Shown: positions 1-5,536 of the stretch, in pieces
Layout of the letters: the number at the start of each line of letters is the position of its first letter
How positions within the stretch are numbered: position 1 is the stretch's first letter
Assembly (NCBI GenBank): GCA_903938935.1
Contig: CAJAFD010000333.1
Location: forward strand, 1-6,208
Direction: 5' to 3'
DNA length: 6,208 bases
From: an uncultured Opitutia bacterium
GTDB taxonomy: Bacteria > Verrucomicrobiota > Verrucomicrobiia > Opitutales > Opitutaceae
Program-made: the position numbers and the translations under genes
The notes under the pieces: generated by a model
What the model was told of the DNA's origin: nothing
Databases searched by the model: none
The model's input: the letters and a program-made list of their open reading frames with translations, nothing else

Positions 1-375
1 CCTCGTTTTTGTAACTTAAGACCTCTAACTTAACTTCATAAACCTAGGCTCACCAGTATCCATCTATCACACATGAAAGAAACCATAATTTACGAGGATC
101 TTAGTCGTATTATCGTAATCTGTCCTAACGTCTTCCGTCTCGTCGAAAGCTCCGAGTTTCGCATGTGCTTCGAATCGAGCGGACACTTTGCAACTGAAAC
201 GTTGCCCCAAAACCATCCGCCGATGGGCCACGATTTAAGTGTAGCTTAGATTGTTTATCGTTAGCTTCGCATTCTTTTTGAACTGCGAGCTCCGAGTTTG
301 CCGCCGCTGCCCATATTTCTGGCGGCTTTGGCCGCATCTTTTTGCGCCTTGCTGGGCGATTCCGATCACGTGTTG
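1..375. other. AT-rich stretch with no convincing gene
   Basis: This end of the window is AT-richer than the right-hand part and has no frame with a recognisable domain. Two short open frames exist: a 58-codon one at 73-249 on the plus strand, listed separately, and an Arg-rich one at 125-337 on the minus strand that looks like chance. A third minus-strand frame at 261-365 encodes an Ala/Lys-rich stretch (KAQKDAAKAAR) but has no usable start. A 12-base direct repeat, AGCTCCGAGTTT, occurs at 148-159 and 288-299 and is within what chance allows. I see no RNA gene or mobile-element end here. Confidence 0.5.
73..249 (+). CDS. possible small hypothetical protein (58 aa)
   Basis: An ATG at 73 opens a 58-codon frame ending in TAG at 247-249. 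The product starts MKETIIYEDLSRIIVICPNV and includes a hydrophobic patch (residues about 12-20) too short and broken for a sure membrane span. I do not recognise a family. There is no Shine-Dalgarno sequence just upstream, but that is true of nearly every gene in this window and so decides little. The frame lies in DNA with no other plausible gene on either strand. It may simply be a chance open frame, since 58 codons is not improbable in moderately AT-rich DNA. A conserved homologue in related genomes would be needed to accept it. Confidence 0.2.
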   Translation: MKETIIYEDLSRIIVICPNVFRLVESSEFRMCFESSGHFATETLPQNHPPMGHDLSVA

Positions 376-537
376 CTAATCTTTGGGTAGCACAGGGGCA
401 GTTTGACTCGATTTCGGGGTGGCGCCGGAGGAATCAGAGCGATCGGTTTTGCCTACCGTGTATAAAATTAAGGCGAGGATAACGAAAAACCACCACTTTT
501 TATAAAATGCGTTTTTGGAACTCTGGGTTTCACTCAT
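376..537 (-). CDS. small single-span membrane protein (53 aa)
   Basis: ATG at 535-537 (reverse strand) opens a 53-residue frame ending in TAG at 376-378. The product has a short polar N-terminus (residues 1-14, MSETQSSKNAFYKK), one hydrophobic helix (residues about 15-29, WWFFVILALILYTVG) and a Ser/Thr/Pro-rich tail to residue 53. Two lysines directly before the helix suggest, by the positive-inside rule, a cytoplasmic N-terminus and an external tail. The aromatic entry 'YKKWWFF' resembles the N-terminal anchor of many exported bacterial proteins that carry a soluble domain after the helix; here the tail is only about 24 residues. It follows the RHH gene on the same strand after a 145-base gap. 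A TTGACA-like element lies upstream (566-571 on the plus strand as TGTCAA), without a well-placed -10 box. It may be a genuine microprotein or the stump of a longer anchored protein. The function is unknown. Confidence 0.55.
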   Translation of the reverse strand: MSETQSSKNAFYKKWWFFVILALILYTVGKTDRSDSSGATPKSSQTAPVLPKD

Positions 538-682
538 GCCTCGCTGAAATAGCGTCCTGTTTGTTTGTCAACCGATGCTGCTGGGTTTAGCGGCGCTAGA
601 ACGTTTCTCGATTAACCGCGCGGCAGTTTGAACGCTCAGAGGTCCTTCGTACTTCGGCTGATCTCGGCCTTCGCATCAGCGC

Positions 683-928
683 CTACGCCATGTGCGACTT
701 TTTTCCCACTTCATGGATCAACTGCTGTGCGGATAATTCTTTTGTTTTTAAGGCTTTCTCGGCCACCGGCGTGATCGGATCGTTGGCGGTAAGCTCGAGG
801 ATTTTTAGGCCTAGGCGCATGCAGAATCTCATCGTGTCCTGATCGGTCATTTCTAACGCCGCTGCGGTCGCTTTGATTTCCTTTAACAAAGAGTCGGAGA
901 TGCGTATCGGAATAGGTTTGGATGGCAT
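683..928 (-). CDS. ribbon-helix-helix-like small DNA-binding protein (81 aa)
   Basis: The 81-residue product begins MPSKPIPIRISDSLLKEIKA, with a pattern typical of RHH (MetJ/Arc/CopG fold) proteins. It has a short basic strand (residues about 6-11), a first amphipathic helix (about 12-25) and a second helix (about 28-45) beginning MTDQDTMRF and ending in the Gly-Leu often seen there. The remaining 35 residues are a charged tail of unknown role. Such proteins bind DNA as dimers through the paired strands, acting as repressors or as antitoxins of toxin-antitoxin pairs. No toxin gene is adjacent. The next gene downstream on the same strand encodes a small membrane protein, and a shorter RHH-like relative is transcribed divergently from 1082. 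The ATG at 926-928 has no Shine-Dalgarno sequence. A TATAAA-like -10 box at 941-946 (minus strand) would give a very short leader. The fold is fairly safe; the DNA target and role are not known. Confidence 0.7.
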   Translation of the reverse strand: MPSKPIPIRISDSLLKEIKATAAALEMTDQDTMRFCMRLGLKILELTANDPITPVAEKALKTKELSAQQLIHEVGKKSHMA

Positions 929-1081
929 GAATGAAATTTCTTTATACAGAATGTTTTACGCTTAAAAATAAGGCAAGGAGCTGAGGTGGGGATATGACGT
1001 GTAGCTGGAAAATTAATACCAAAATTTCGACGTTCTTTTAATTTTATTGAGTAGAATAAGCATCTACGTTTTCTCAGGCTG
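929..1081. promoter_or_regulatory. divergent intergenic region between the two RHH-like genes
   Basis: This 153-base AT-rich gap separates two divergently transcribed RHH-like genes and must hold the promoter of each. On the minus strand a TATAAA box (946 to 941) lies 12 bases before the ATG at 928. An 8-base palindrome, GAAATTTC, lies at 933-940, and seven of its bases (AAATTTC) recur at 1022-1028 nearer the other gene. These are candidate operator elements only: AT-rich palindromes of this length are common. I found no convincing paired -35/-10 set for the plus-strand gene. Confidence 0.35.
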
Positions 1082-1258
1082 ATGCCTTCGAAAAACGTTC
1101 TGAGTAAAAAAATTACACTGCTAAAATCTGATCAGAAGCGCGTACGTGTGATCGCGGCGAAAACCAAAATGTCGGAGCAGGCTGTATTGGAAAAAGCGCT
1201 CCTCACGGCCCAGCCGCTCTTAAAATTGATCACGCAAGCCGCGCGGGCGCGGAAATAA
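1082..1258 (+). CDS. short ribbon-helix-helix-like protein (58 aa), relative of the divergent 81-aa protein
   Basis: An ATG at 1082 opens a 58-codon frame ending in TAA at 1256-1258. The product begins MPSKNVLSKKITLLKSDQKR, is strongly basic and has a strand-helix-helix layout: strand about residues 9-15, helix about 16-29, helix about 32-50. Laid against the 81-residue neighbour with a three-residue offset, it shares the MPSK start, the strand Ile, Ser16, Lys19, the Ala25-Ala26 pair, Met30, Gln33 and Leu47. Conservative pairs include MSEQ against MTDQ. This suggests an old duplication. It lacks the long C-terminal tail of its relative. No Shine-Dalgarno sequence is visible. The length and context fit a DNA-binding autoregulator or an orphan antitoxin-like protein. 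The gene is supported mainly by the similarity to its neighbour and by an uninterrupted frame in an otherwise gene-poor region. Confidence 0.55.
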   Translation: MPSKNVLSKKITLLKSDQKRVRVIAAKTKMSEQAVLEKALLTAQPLLKLITQAARARK

Positions 1259-1553
1259 ATCAACTAGACCACATGGGTCCCCTCGTCATCCGTCTTGGCG
1301 TTATGGGATAGGCTTGATTCCGATTCTGTGCAGCTCCGATTTTCCCGACGGCGCGCGAGGCCTTCGAAGAGCGAAATTTAGAGGTGGAGTCGAACTTGAG
1401 GGTCGGCGGTTTTAGGTCAGCGGTAAAAGCGGTACGGCTTGAGGTGGGCCTAGAGCGGCTCGTAAGCGGCTCAAACTCGGGCTTGATTAACTCCGAAATA
1501 TTTTTCTTGATCAGTCGCTAAGGTTGGTTCCAATCGTCGCCCTTCACCATTTT
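1259..1553. other. non-coding stretch before tRNA-Glu
   Basis: I see no supportable gene in these 295 bases. One plus-strand frame stays open up to the TAA at about 1520 but has no ATG start and no recognisable protein character. An 8-base word, AGCGGCTC, is repeated at 1454-1461 and 1465-1472. GC content rises through this interval. The promoter of the downstream tRNA should lie near 1505-1550, but I could not identify a clean -35/-10 pair. Confidence 0.4.
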
Positions 1554-1628
1554 GCCGCTATCGTATAACGGTTAGTACAACGGGTTTTCATCTCGTTAAT
1601 CGGAGTTCGATTCTCCGTAGCGGTACCA
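1554..1628 (+). tRNA. tRNA-Glu (anticodon TTC)
   Basis: The 75 bases fold as a complete cloverleaf. The acceptor stem is GCCGCTA (1554-1560) with TAGCGGT (1618-1624), including a G-T first pair. The discriminator is A1625 and the CCA end is encoded at 1626-1628. The D arm carries the GG pair in AACGGTTAG (1567-1575). The anticodon stem ACGGG/CTCGT (1580-1584 and 1592-1596, one G-T pair) closes the seven-base loop TTTTCAT, placing TTC at 1587-1589. The variable loop has four bases, and the T arm CGGAG/CTCCG closes the loop TTCGATT. The TTC anticodon reads GAA and GAG. The gene sits at the border between the AT-richer left part and the GC-rich right part, and a terminator follows. Confidence 0.95.
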
Positions 1629-1646
1629 CTTTCAAGTCTGAGCTTC

Positions 1647-1670
1647 GGGTTTCGCCTCAAGCCGAAACCC
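1647..1670 (+). other. hairpin in the tRNA-Glu 3' trailer
   Basis: A perfect 8-base-pair stem, GGGTTTCG (1647-1654) with CGAAACCC (1663-1670), encloses an eight-base loop. It lies 18 bases after the tRNA CCA end and before the T-run terminator. No T-run follows, so it is not an intrinsic terminator by itself. It could block 3' exonucleases or guide tRNA trailer processing. The stem is seen in the sequence; the role is inferred. Confidence 0.45.
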
Positions 1671-1679
1671 ACTGCCCGT

Positions 1680-1707
1680 AAAACCGAGGATATTGCCTCG
1701 GTTTTTT
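1680..1707 (+). terminator. intrinsic terminator after tRNA-Glu, possibly bidirectional
   Basis: A GC-rich stem, CCGAGG (1684-1689) with CCTCGG (1696-1701), has a six-base loop ATATTG and is followed directly by six T (1702-1707). Four A before the stem (1680-1683) let it extend by A-T pairs. This is a textbook Rho-independent terminator for the tRNA transcript. Read on the other strand, the same stem is followed by four T, and it lies 25 bases past the stop of the convergent esterase gene, so it may also end that transcript. Confidence 0.9.
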
Positions 1708-1732
1708 ATTTGGCTGATTTAGCCGCCGATTT

Positions 1733-2830
1733 TCAGCGCAGCACCGTGTCGAAGAGACGATAAGCGGTCTCGCGTTGGGCGTCGGGGAAATCGTGGTCGC
1801 TGTCAGGGTGTTCGACGCGCAGGCCCGCGGTCGCGCCATGGAGCGCATAAGCTGCGCGTGCGCTCGCGACGACACGGTCCACGGAAGCCCAAGAAAAATT
1901 TGAGTCGCGCAAGGGCGCGTTGATGAAGACCGGGCGCGGGGCGAGTGCGCCGATGATTTCGTGGAAATCAAACGGGATGTCCGCGAGGCGGCCGGCGTAC
2001 GCGAGCAAGCCCAACATGTAGCGCTCCTGGCACCAACCCTTGCCCTCGGTCCAAACCGCCGATTTGCCGCCGTAGTAATCGAGGTACGAATCGAAGCCAC
2101 AACTCGACACGATTGCGGCGAGGCGCGGCTCGAAGACGGCTGTATAGAGTGCGTTGTGGCCGCCGAGCGAGTGGCCGATGGCGCCGTAATGGCCACGCCG
2201 CACGAAGGGCAACGTTTCCAGGACATCGAGCGCGCGCGTGTTGTCCCAAATCGCTTTCATCGTGCCGCTCGCGTAGCCTAGGCCCTTGATGTCGGGCGCG
2301 TAGCCCGCGAGGTGCGGATAAGCGGGCGCAATCGTCACGTAGCCGCGCGCGGCGAGTTCGCTCGCGTAGGCGCGATGCGGGAGCGGGCCGAGGCCAATGG
2401 TGACGCCCGGACCGACCGTGTTGTCGGTCGGATGCAGACACAGCACCGCGGGCACGCTGCCGGCGGGTGCGGTGAGCGCAGCTTTGGGAATGCAGAGTAA
2501 CGCCGGCACGCGGCTGCCGGGTTCGGCTTGGTAGGTGATGCGACGGATGACGTACGTGTCGTGATCGGTTTCGGCTTCGACGCGCACCTCGAGGGCGACG
2601 CGCTTAGCTGACGAGGCCCCGGGAAATGCACCCATGACCGTTTCCATGCCGCGCACGATCTCGGCGCGACGATCCGCCCATTCGGCCACGGTCTTTACGG
2701 CGAGGACCGCGCCCGTGGCGTCGTGGCGCAGCAGGAGATTTTCGCGCGGAAGTCGTGTGGGCGCAGCGGCAAAAACGGCCAGCGGCCAGACTAACAACGT
2801 GAGCAACGCACGGCGGGCGAAGTGGGGCAT
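1733..2830 (-). CDS. exported alpha/beta-hydrolase (esterase / S9-like) with GHSLGG nucleophile motif
   Basis: The 365-residue product is a complete alpha/beta-hydrolase. Residues 1 to about 23 form a signal peptide: basic MPHFARR, a hydrophobic core LLTLLVWPLAVF, then an Ala-rich cleavage site. The mature enzyme therefore probably acts in the periplasm or outside the cell. The nucleophile elbow GHSLGG puts the catalytic serine at Ser221. Asp309 (in PLRDSNF) and His346 (in SDHDFPD) are placed and ordered as the other triad members. A VLCLHP segment (about 129-134) fits the strand before the oxyanion site. The family covers dienelactone-hydrolase-like, acetyl-xylan-esterase-like and S9-peptidase-like enzymes, so the substrate cannot be read from sequence; a carbohydrate ester is the best guess from context. 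The gene lies 88 bases downstream of the isomerase gene on the same strand and probably shares its transcript. The ATG at 2828-2830 is chosen because it begins the signal peptide; no Shine-Dalgarno sequence precedes it. Confidence 0.88.
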   Translation of the reverse strand: MPHFARRALLTLLVWPLAVFAAAPTRLPRENLLLRHDATGAVLAVKTVAEWADRRAEIVRGMETVMGAFPGASSAKRVALEVRVEAETDHDTYVIRRITYQAEPGSRVPALLCIPKAALTAPAGSVPAVLCLHPTDNTVGPGVTIGLGPLPHRAYASELAARGYVTIAPAYPHLAGYAPDIKGLGYASGTMKAIWDNTRALDVLETLPFVRRGHYGAIGHSLGGHNALYTAVFEPRLAAIVSSCGFDSYLDYYGGKSAVWTEGKGWCQERYMLGLLAYAGRLADIPFDFHEIIGALAPRPVFINAPLRDSNFSWASVDRVVASARAAYALHGATAGLRVEHPDSDHDFPDAQRETAYRLFDTVLR

Positions 2831-2918
2831 GACGCAGCGTCGCGCACGGAGGTGCGGGATTCCAAGCTAAACCTTCGCCGCATCGCCGGTGACGGGCACC
2901 ACTGCTATCGACGCGAAA

Positions 2919-4541
2919 TTAAAACGGTTGGCCGTTGGCCTTGGTGCCGCAGAGGTTGACGACGAGACCGAGCTCGGCGGCGAGGGCGGCTTTGGCGTAG
3001 AGGGCGAGATCGGCGGCCTTAGCGCTGTGGGCGTAGGCGACTTGGATGTGGTTGGCCTTGTGGCGCGCCATCATTTGATCGCGCGATACGCCGTAGGTGA
3101 CGGCGTGCATGATGGGCCACTGCTCGGTCGTTTCCTTCCAGCGCCGTGCGGTCTCGGCGGCGGGCAACGTGATGACCTGAGCGCGGCCGAGATCCATTTT
3201 AAGTTTACCATCTTCAACGAAGATGCGGCTCCAGACGATCTCGCCGGGCTTGGCGATACCGCGTACGGTGCCGCCGCCGAGGCGAAAATACATCGGAGGC
3301 TGGCGTAGCGAATCGGTGCCGGCGTAGCCGCCGATGTGGTGCGCGGGCGGGGCGCTGCCGGAAATGAGAAACACCCAGACGTAAGCGTCGGTCGTGCCGC
3401 TGGCATCGTATGCACCCCAACGCAGATCGTGCAGCGTGTTTTCGACGGGCTGGCCGAGGGCGGTGTGAACGCGTTGCGTAAAAAGTCCGTCGAGCCCGGC
3501 GCATTCGTCGACTTCGTTGAAGTGCGTGAGCGGTTGTCCGGCGCGAATGATTTTTCCGGCGGCGTTTTTCACCGGCGGGCGATCGCTGTTGTTGAGCAGG
3601 CCCTCGACGAGATCGCTCGCGGGCAGGAGGTCTTTGAGGCCCTGTTGATATTGGATGCCGATGGACTCGCAGCCGAATTCATCGGCGAGGCGGAGGGCGG
3701 CGACGTAGGTTTTGCACTGCCACAGCACCTGCTCGCGCGTGAGTTCGGTTTTTGCATCGGTGCCGAAGTGGAACTTCATGCCTTTTTTGACGAGCCAATC
3801 GAAGACCGCGCGCGCCTCGGCGTAGCTGACTTGAGTGGCGCCGTAGTAAAGAGCGGATTGGGAAAGACGCTCCTTATAAACGCCCGTCGGGAAAAGCAGT
3901 TCGTCGGGGATGATGGCGTTGTACATGCCCATGCAGCCTTCGTCGAAGACGCCCATGATGGATTTGCGCTGACGTAGATCGGCGGCGATTTTATGCGCGA
4001 CGGCCCGGGCTTTCGCCGGGACTGCGGCGCGGGCGAGAGGTTTGACGTGGGTGGTGCGATGGCGGGCCTGACCGGTGGTGAGCCATGATTTCAGACCGTT
4101 CAGAAAATACGTGTCGGTGAACGCTTCGCTCCAGAGGGTCGAGTAACGAACACCGGCTTTGGTGAGGGAGCCGTTGAGGTTCAACATGCCGACGAGGCCA
4201 GGCCACGTGCCTGACCAATTGGCGACGGTGAGAATCGGCGCTTGGTGCGAGATGAGTCCGGGCAGCAGGTGATGGGAATATTGCCACACGGCTTCGGCGA
4301 CGATGAGCGGCGTGTGCGGATCGATCGTGGCGAAGACCGCCATGCCCTCTTTCTGCGAACTGATGAAACCGTGTTTCTGCGCGGGCTTGTAGGCGTGGGC
4401 GCGGACGAGTTTGTAACCGAGCCGAGCCACGGCGGCGGTGAGCGCCTGCTCCATCGCGTGTTGGGCGGGCCAGCAGACTTCGTTGGCGGACTGGCGGAGA
4501 TCGCCGTTGGCGACGAGGAGGATGGTTTTCATTTTGGCCAT
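2919..4541 (-). CDS. L-fucose/L-arabinose isomerase-superfamily protein
   Basis: With the start at ATG 4539-4541 the product has 540 residues. It opens [20 protein letters not shown], the first strand of a Rossmann-like N-terminal domain; the size and layout fit the L-fucose isomerase superfamily, which interconverts aldoses and ketoses in the cytoplasm with a divalent metal. Candidate metal or substrate residues are the acidic cluster FNEVDE (Glu343, Asp345, Glu346) and the C-terminal ANHIQ (His498). The match to FucI is distant, so substrate and exact ligands cannot be assigned; many relatives are annotated only as isomerase-like. The frame can be extended to a GTG at 4601 preceded by AAAGG. 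I reject that start because it would leave 19 bases for two divergent promoters, and because the added 20 residues look unlike a domain. An alternative ATG lies at 4532. The gene is first in a probable two-gene unit with the exported esterase and is divergent from an AraC-family regulator. Confidence 0.85.
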   Translation of the reverse strand: MAKMKTILLVANGDLRQSANEVCWPAQHAMEQALTAAVARLGYKLVRAHAYKPAQKHGFISSQKEGMAVFATIDPHTPLIVAEAVWQYSHHLLPGLISHQAPILTVANWSGTWPGLVGMLNLNGSLTKAGVRYSTLWSEAFTDTYFLNGLKSWLTTGQARHRTTHVKPLARAAVPAKARAVAHKIAADLRQRKSIMGVFDEGCMGMYNAIIPDELLFPTGVYKERLSQSALYYGATQVSYAEARAVFDWLVKKGMKFHFGTDAKTELTREQVLWQCKTYVAALRLADEFGCESIGIQYQQGLKDLLPASDLVEGLLNNSDRPPVKNAAGKIIRAGQPLTHFNEVDECAGLDGLFTQRVHTALGQPVENTLHDLRWGAYDASGTTDAYVWVFLISGSAPPAHHIGGYAGTDSLRQPPMYFRLGGGTVRGIAKPGEIVWSRIFVEDGKLKMDLGRAQVITLPAAETARRWKETTEQWPIMHAVTYGVSRDQMMARHKANHIQVAYAHSAKAADLALYAKAALAAELGLVVNLCGTKANGQPF

Positions 4542-4575
4542 AAAAATCAGTGGGGAAGGTTGGCTAGAGAAAATC

Positions 4576-4612
4576 GGCGAGACTCGAGCCAGAGAATGCA
4601 CTCGATCTCGCC
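4576..4612. promoter_or_regulatory. imperfect inverted repeat in the isomerase/AraC divergent promoter region
   Basis: GGCGAGACTCGAG (4576-4588) is matched on the opposite strand by CTCGATCTCGCC (4601-4612). The two arms agree at 12 positions with one inserted base and are separated by 12 bases. The word ACTCGA is also a direct repeat at 4582-4587 and 4600-4605, 18 bases apart. The site lies in the only gap between the divergent genes (4542-4620), where an AraC-type dimer controlling both would be expected to bind. AraC-family operators are often direct repeats about two helical turns apart, so either reading is possible. The repeat is visible; its function is inferred. Confidence 0.45.
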
Positions 4613-4620
4613 TTTAGAAA

Positions 4621-5523
4621 ATGGATAGATGCCGCAACGACATGGATAATATCGGCCCTCAAGAAGCCACGGCGCTGCTCTCGAAACAGGTTACGCGGGC
4701 ACGATATTTTTTTCTCAACTTGGCGCCGTCGCGCACGCAGGCGCTGGTCTTGGTGATGGGCGGGCGCGAACAGTGTAATCCGGATTACGCACTCGCGCGC
4801 CGATATTTTCCCTTTCACGGGCTGGAGTTTGTCGTTTCCGGCCGCGGCTGGGTTACGCTCGACGGCAAGGAACATCCGCTCGGGCCGGGGACGGTGTTTG
4901 CTTATGGCCCCAACACGCACTGCGCGCTGCGGGCGGACGCGCGGGATCCGATGGTGAAATATTTTGTGTCGATCAGTGGCCGCGGCGTCGTGGGTCGGTT
5001 GCAGCGCTGTGGCGTGCGGCCGGGAGCCGTGCGCGTCTTGGCGGTTCCAGCGGAAGTGACGAGCGTGTTGGAAGAGCTCGTGCGCGAAGGGCAACGCACG
5101 GGCGCGCTCACGGCGGCAATCTGTGCAGCGCTCGGCGAATTGCTGCTGTTGAAAATCGAAGCAACGACCACGCAAGCGACGCCGACGCTTGAGCCGGCGC
5201 GGGAGGCCTTTTTGCGCTGCAAGGCCTTGATCGATGCGCAGGCGGAGCGCTTGGGCACGCTGGAGGAAATCGCGCGCGCGGCCGCCGTTGAGGCTTCGAG
5301 CGTGTGCCGCTGGTTCCGGCGCTATCAAGGCACGAGCCCGTACCAATATCTCTTGCGGCGAAAAATGACGATTGCCGCCGGGTTCCTCCTCGAAAATGGC
5401 GGACTTGTGAAAGAAGTCGCGCAACGCGTGGGCTTCGATGACCCGTATCATTTTTCGCGCGCGTTCAAAGCCGTGCATGGGGTGGCGCCGCGCGCACTCT
5501 TGCATTACCGGCAGGTTCGCTAG
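4621..5523 (+). CDS. AraC/XylS-family transcriptional regulator
   Basis: The 300-residue product has the two-part build of sugar-responsive AraC regulators. Residues about 35-120 form a cupin-like sensing region, with FHGLEFVVSGRGWVTLDGKE and then PLGPGTVFAYGPNTHCALR fitting its strands. Residues about 195-298 hold the DNA-binding domain with two helix-turn-helix units. The first is around LEEIARAAAVEASSVCRWFR (about 214-233). The second is around VKEVAQRVGFDDPYHFSRAF (about 263-282), with the GF-D-Y-FSR-F signature of the family, ending in the usual G-APR (287-291). It reads away from the isomerase-esterase pair, a common arrangement for a local activator, so that pair is its most likely target. 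Its ligand may be the sugar the isomerase uses, by inference. A second in-frame ATG at 4642 is an alternative start; neither has a Shine-Dalgarno sequence. The next gene begins 13 bases after its TAG and may be co-transcribed. Confidence 0.92.
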   Translation: MDRCRNDMDNIGPQEATALLSKQVTRARYFFLNLAPSRTQALVLVMGGREQCNPDYALARRYFPFHGLEFVVSGRGWVTLDGKEHPLGPGTVFAYGPNTHCALRADARDPMVKYFVSISGRGVVGRLQRCGVRPGAVRVLAVPAEVTSVLEELVREGQRTGALTAAICAALGELLLLKIEATTTQATPTLEPAREAFLRCKALIDAQAERLGTLEEIARAAAVEASSVCRWFRRYQGTSPYQYLLRRKMTIAAGFLLENGGLVKEVAQRVGFDDPYHFSRAFKAVHGVAPRALLHYRQVR

Positions 5524-5536
5524 GCTCTTCTCTTTC

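Noticed and set aside
148..299. 12-base direct repeat AGCTCCGAGTTT (148-159 and 288-299) as a possible element end
   Set aside because: About one 12-base repeat is expected by chance in a window of this size, and flanking bases do not match.
125..337. Minus-strand 70-codon frame at the left end
   Set aside because: Its composition is scrambled and Arg-rich, with no hydrophobic or domain pattern and no homology I recognise.
1267..1279. Small hairpin GACC-ACATG-GGTC after the 58-aa RHH-like gene as a terminator
   Set aside because: The stem is only four base pairs and no T-run follows.
1968..2441. Open minus-strand frame of 157 codons overlapping the esterase in another frame
   Set aside because: It is Arg-rich shadow coding of the esterase; the esterase frame holds the catalytic triad and signal peptide.
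3336..3977. Open plus-strand frame of 213 codons inside the isomerase gene
   Set aside because: It lies antisense to a gene with family-like sequence throughout and has no recognisable domain.
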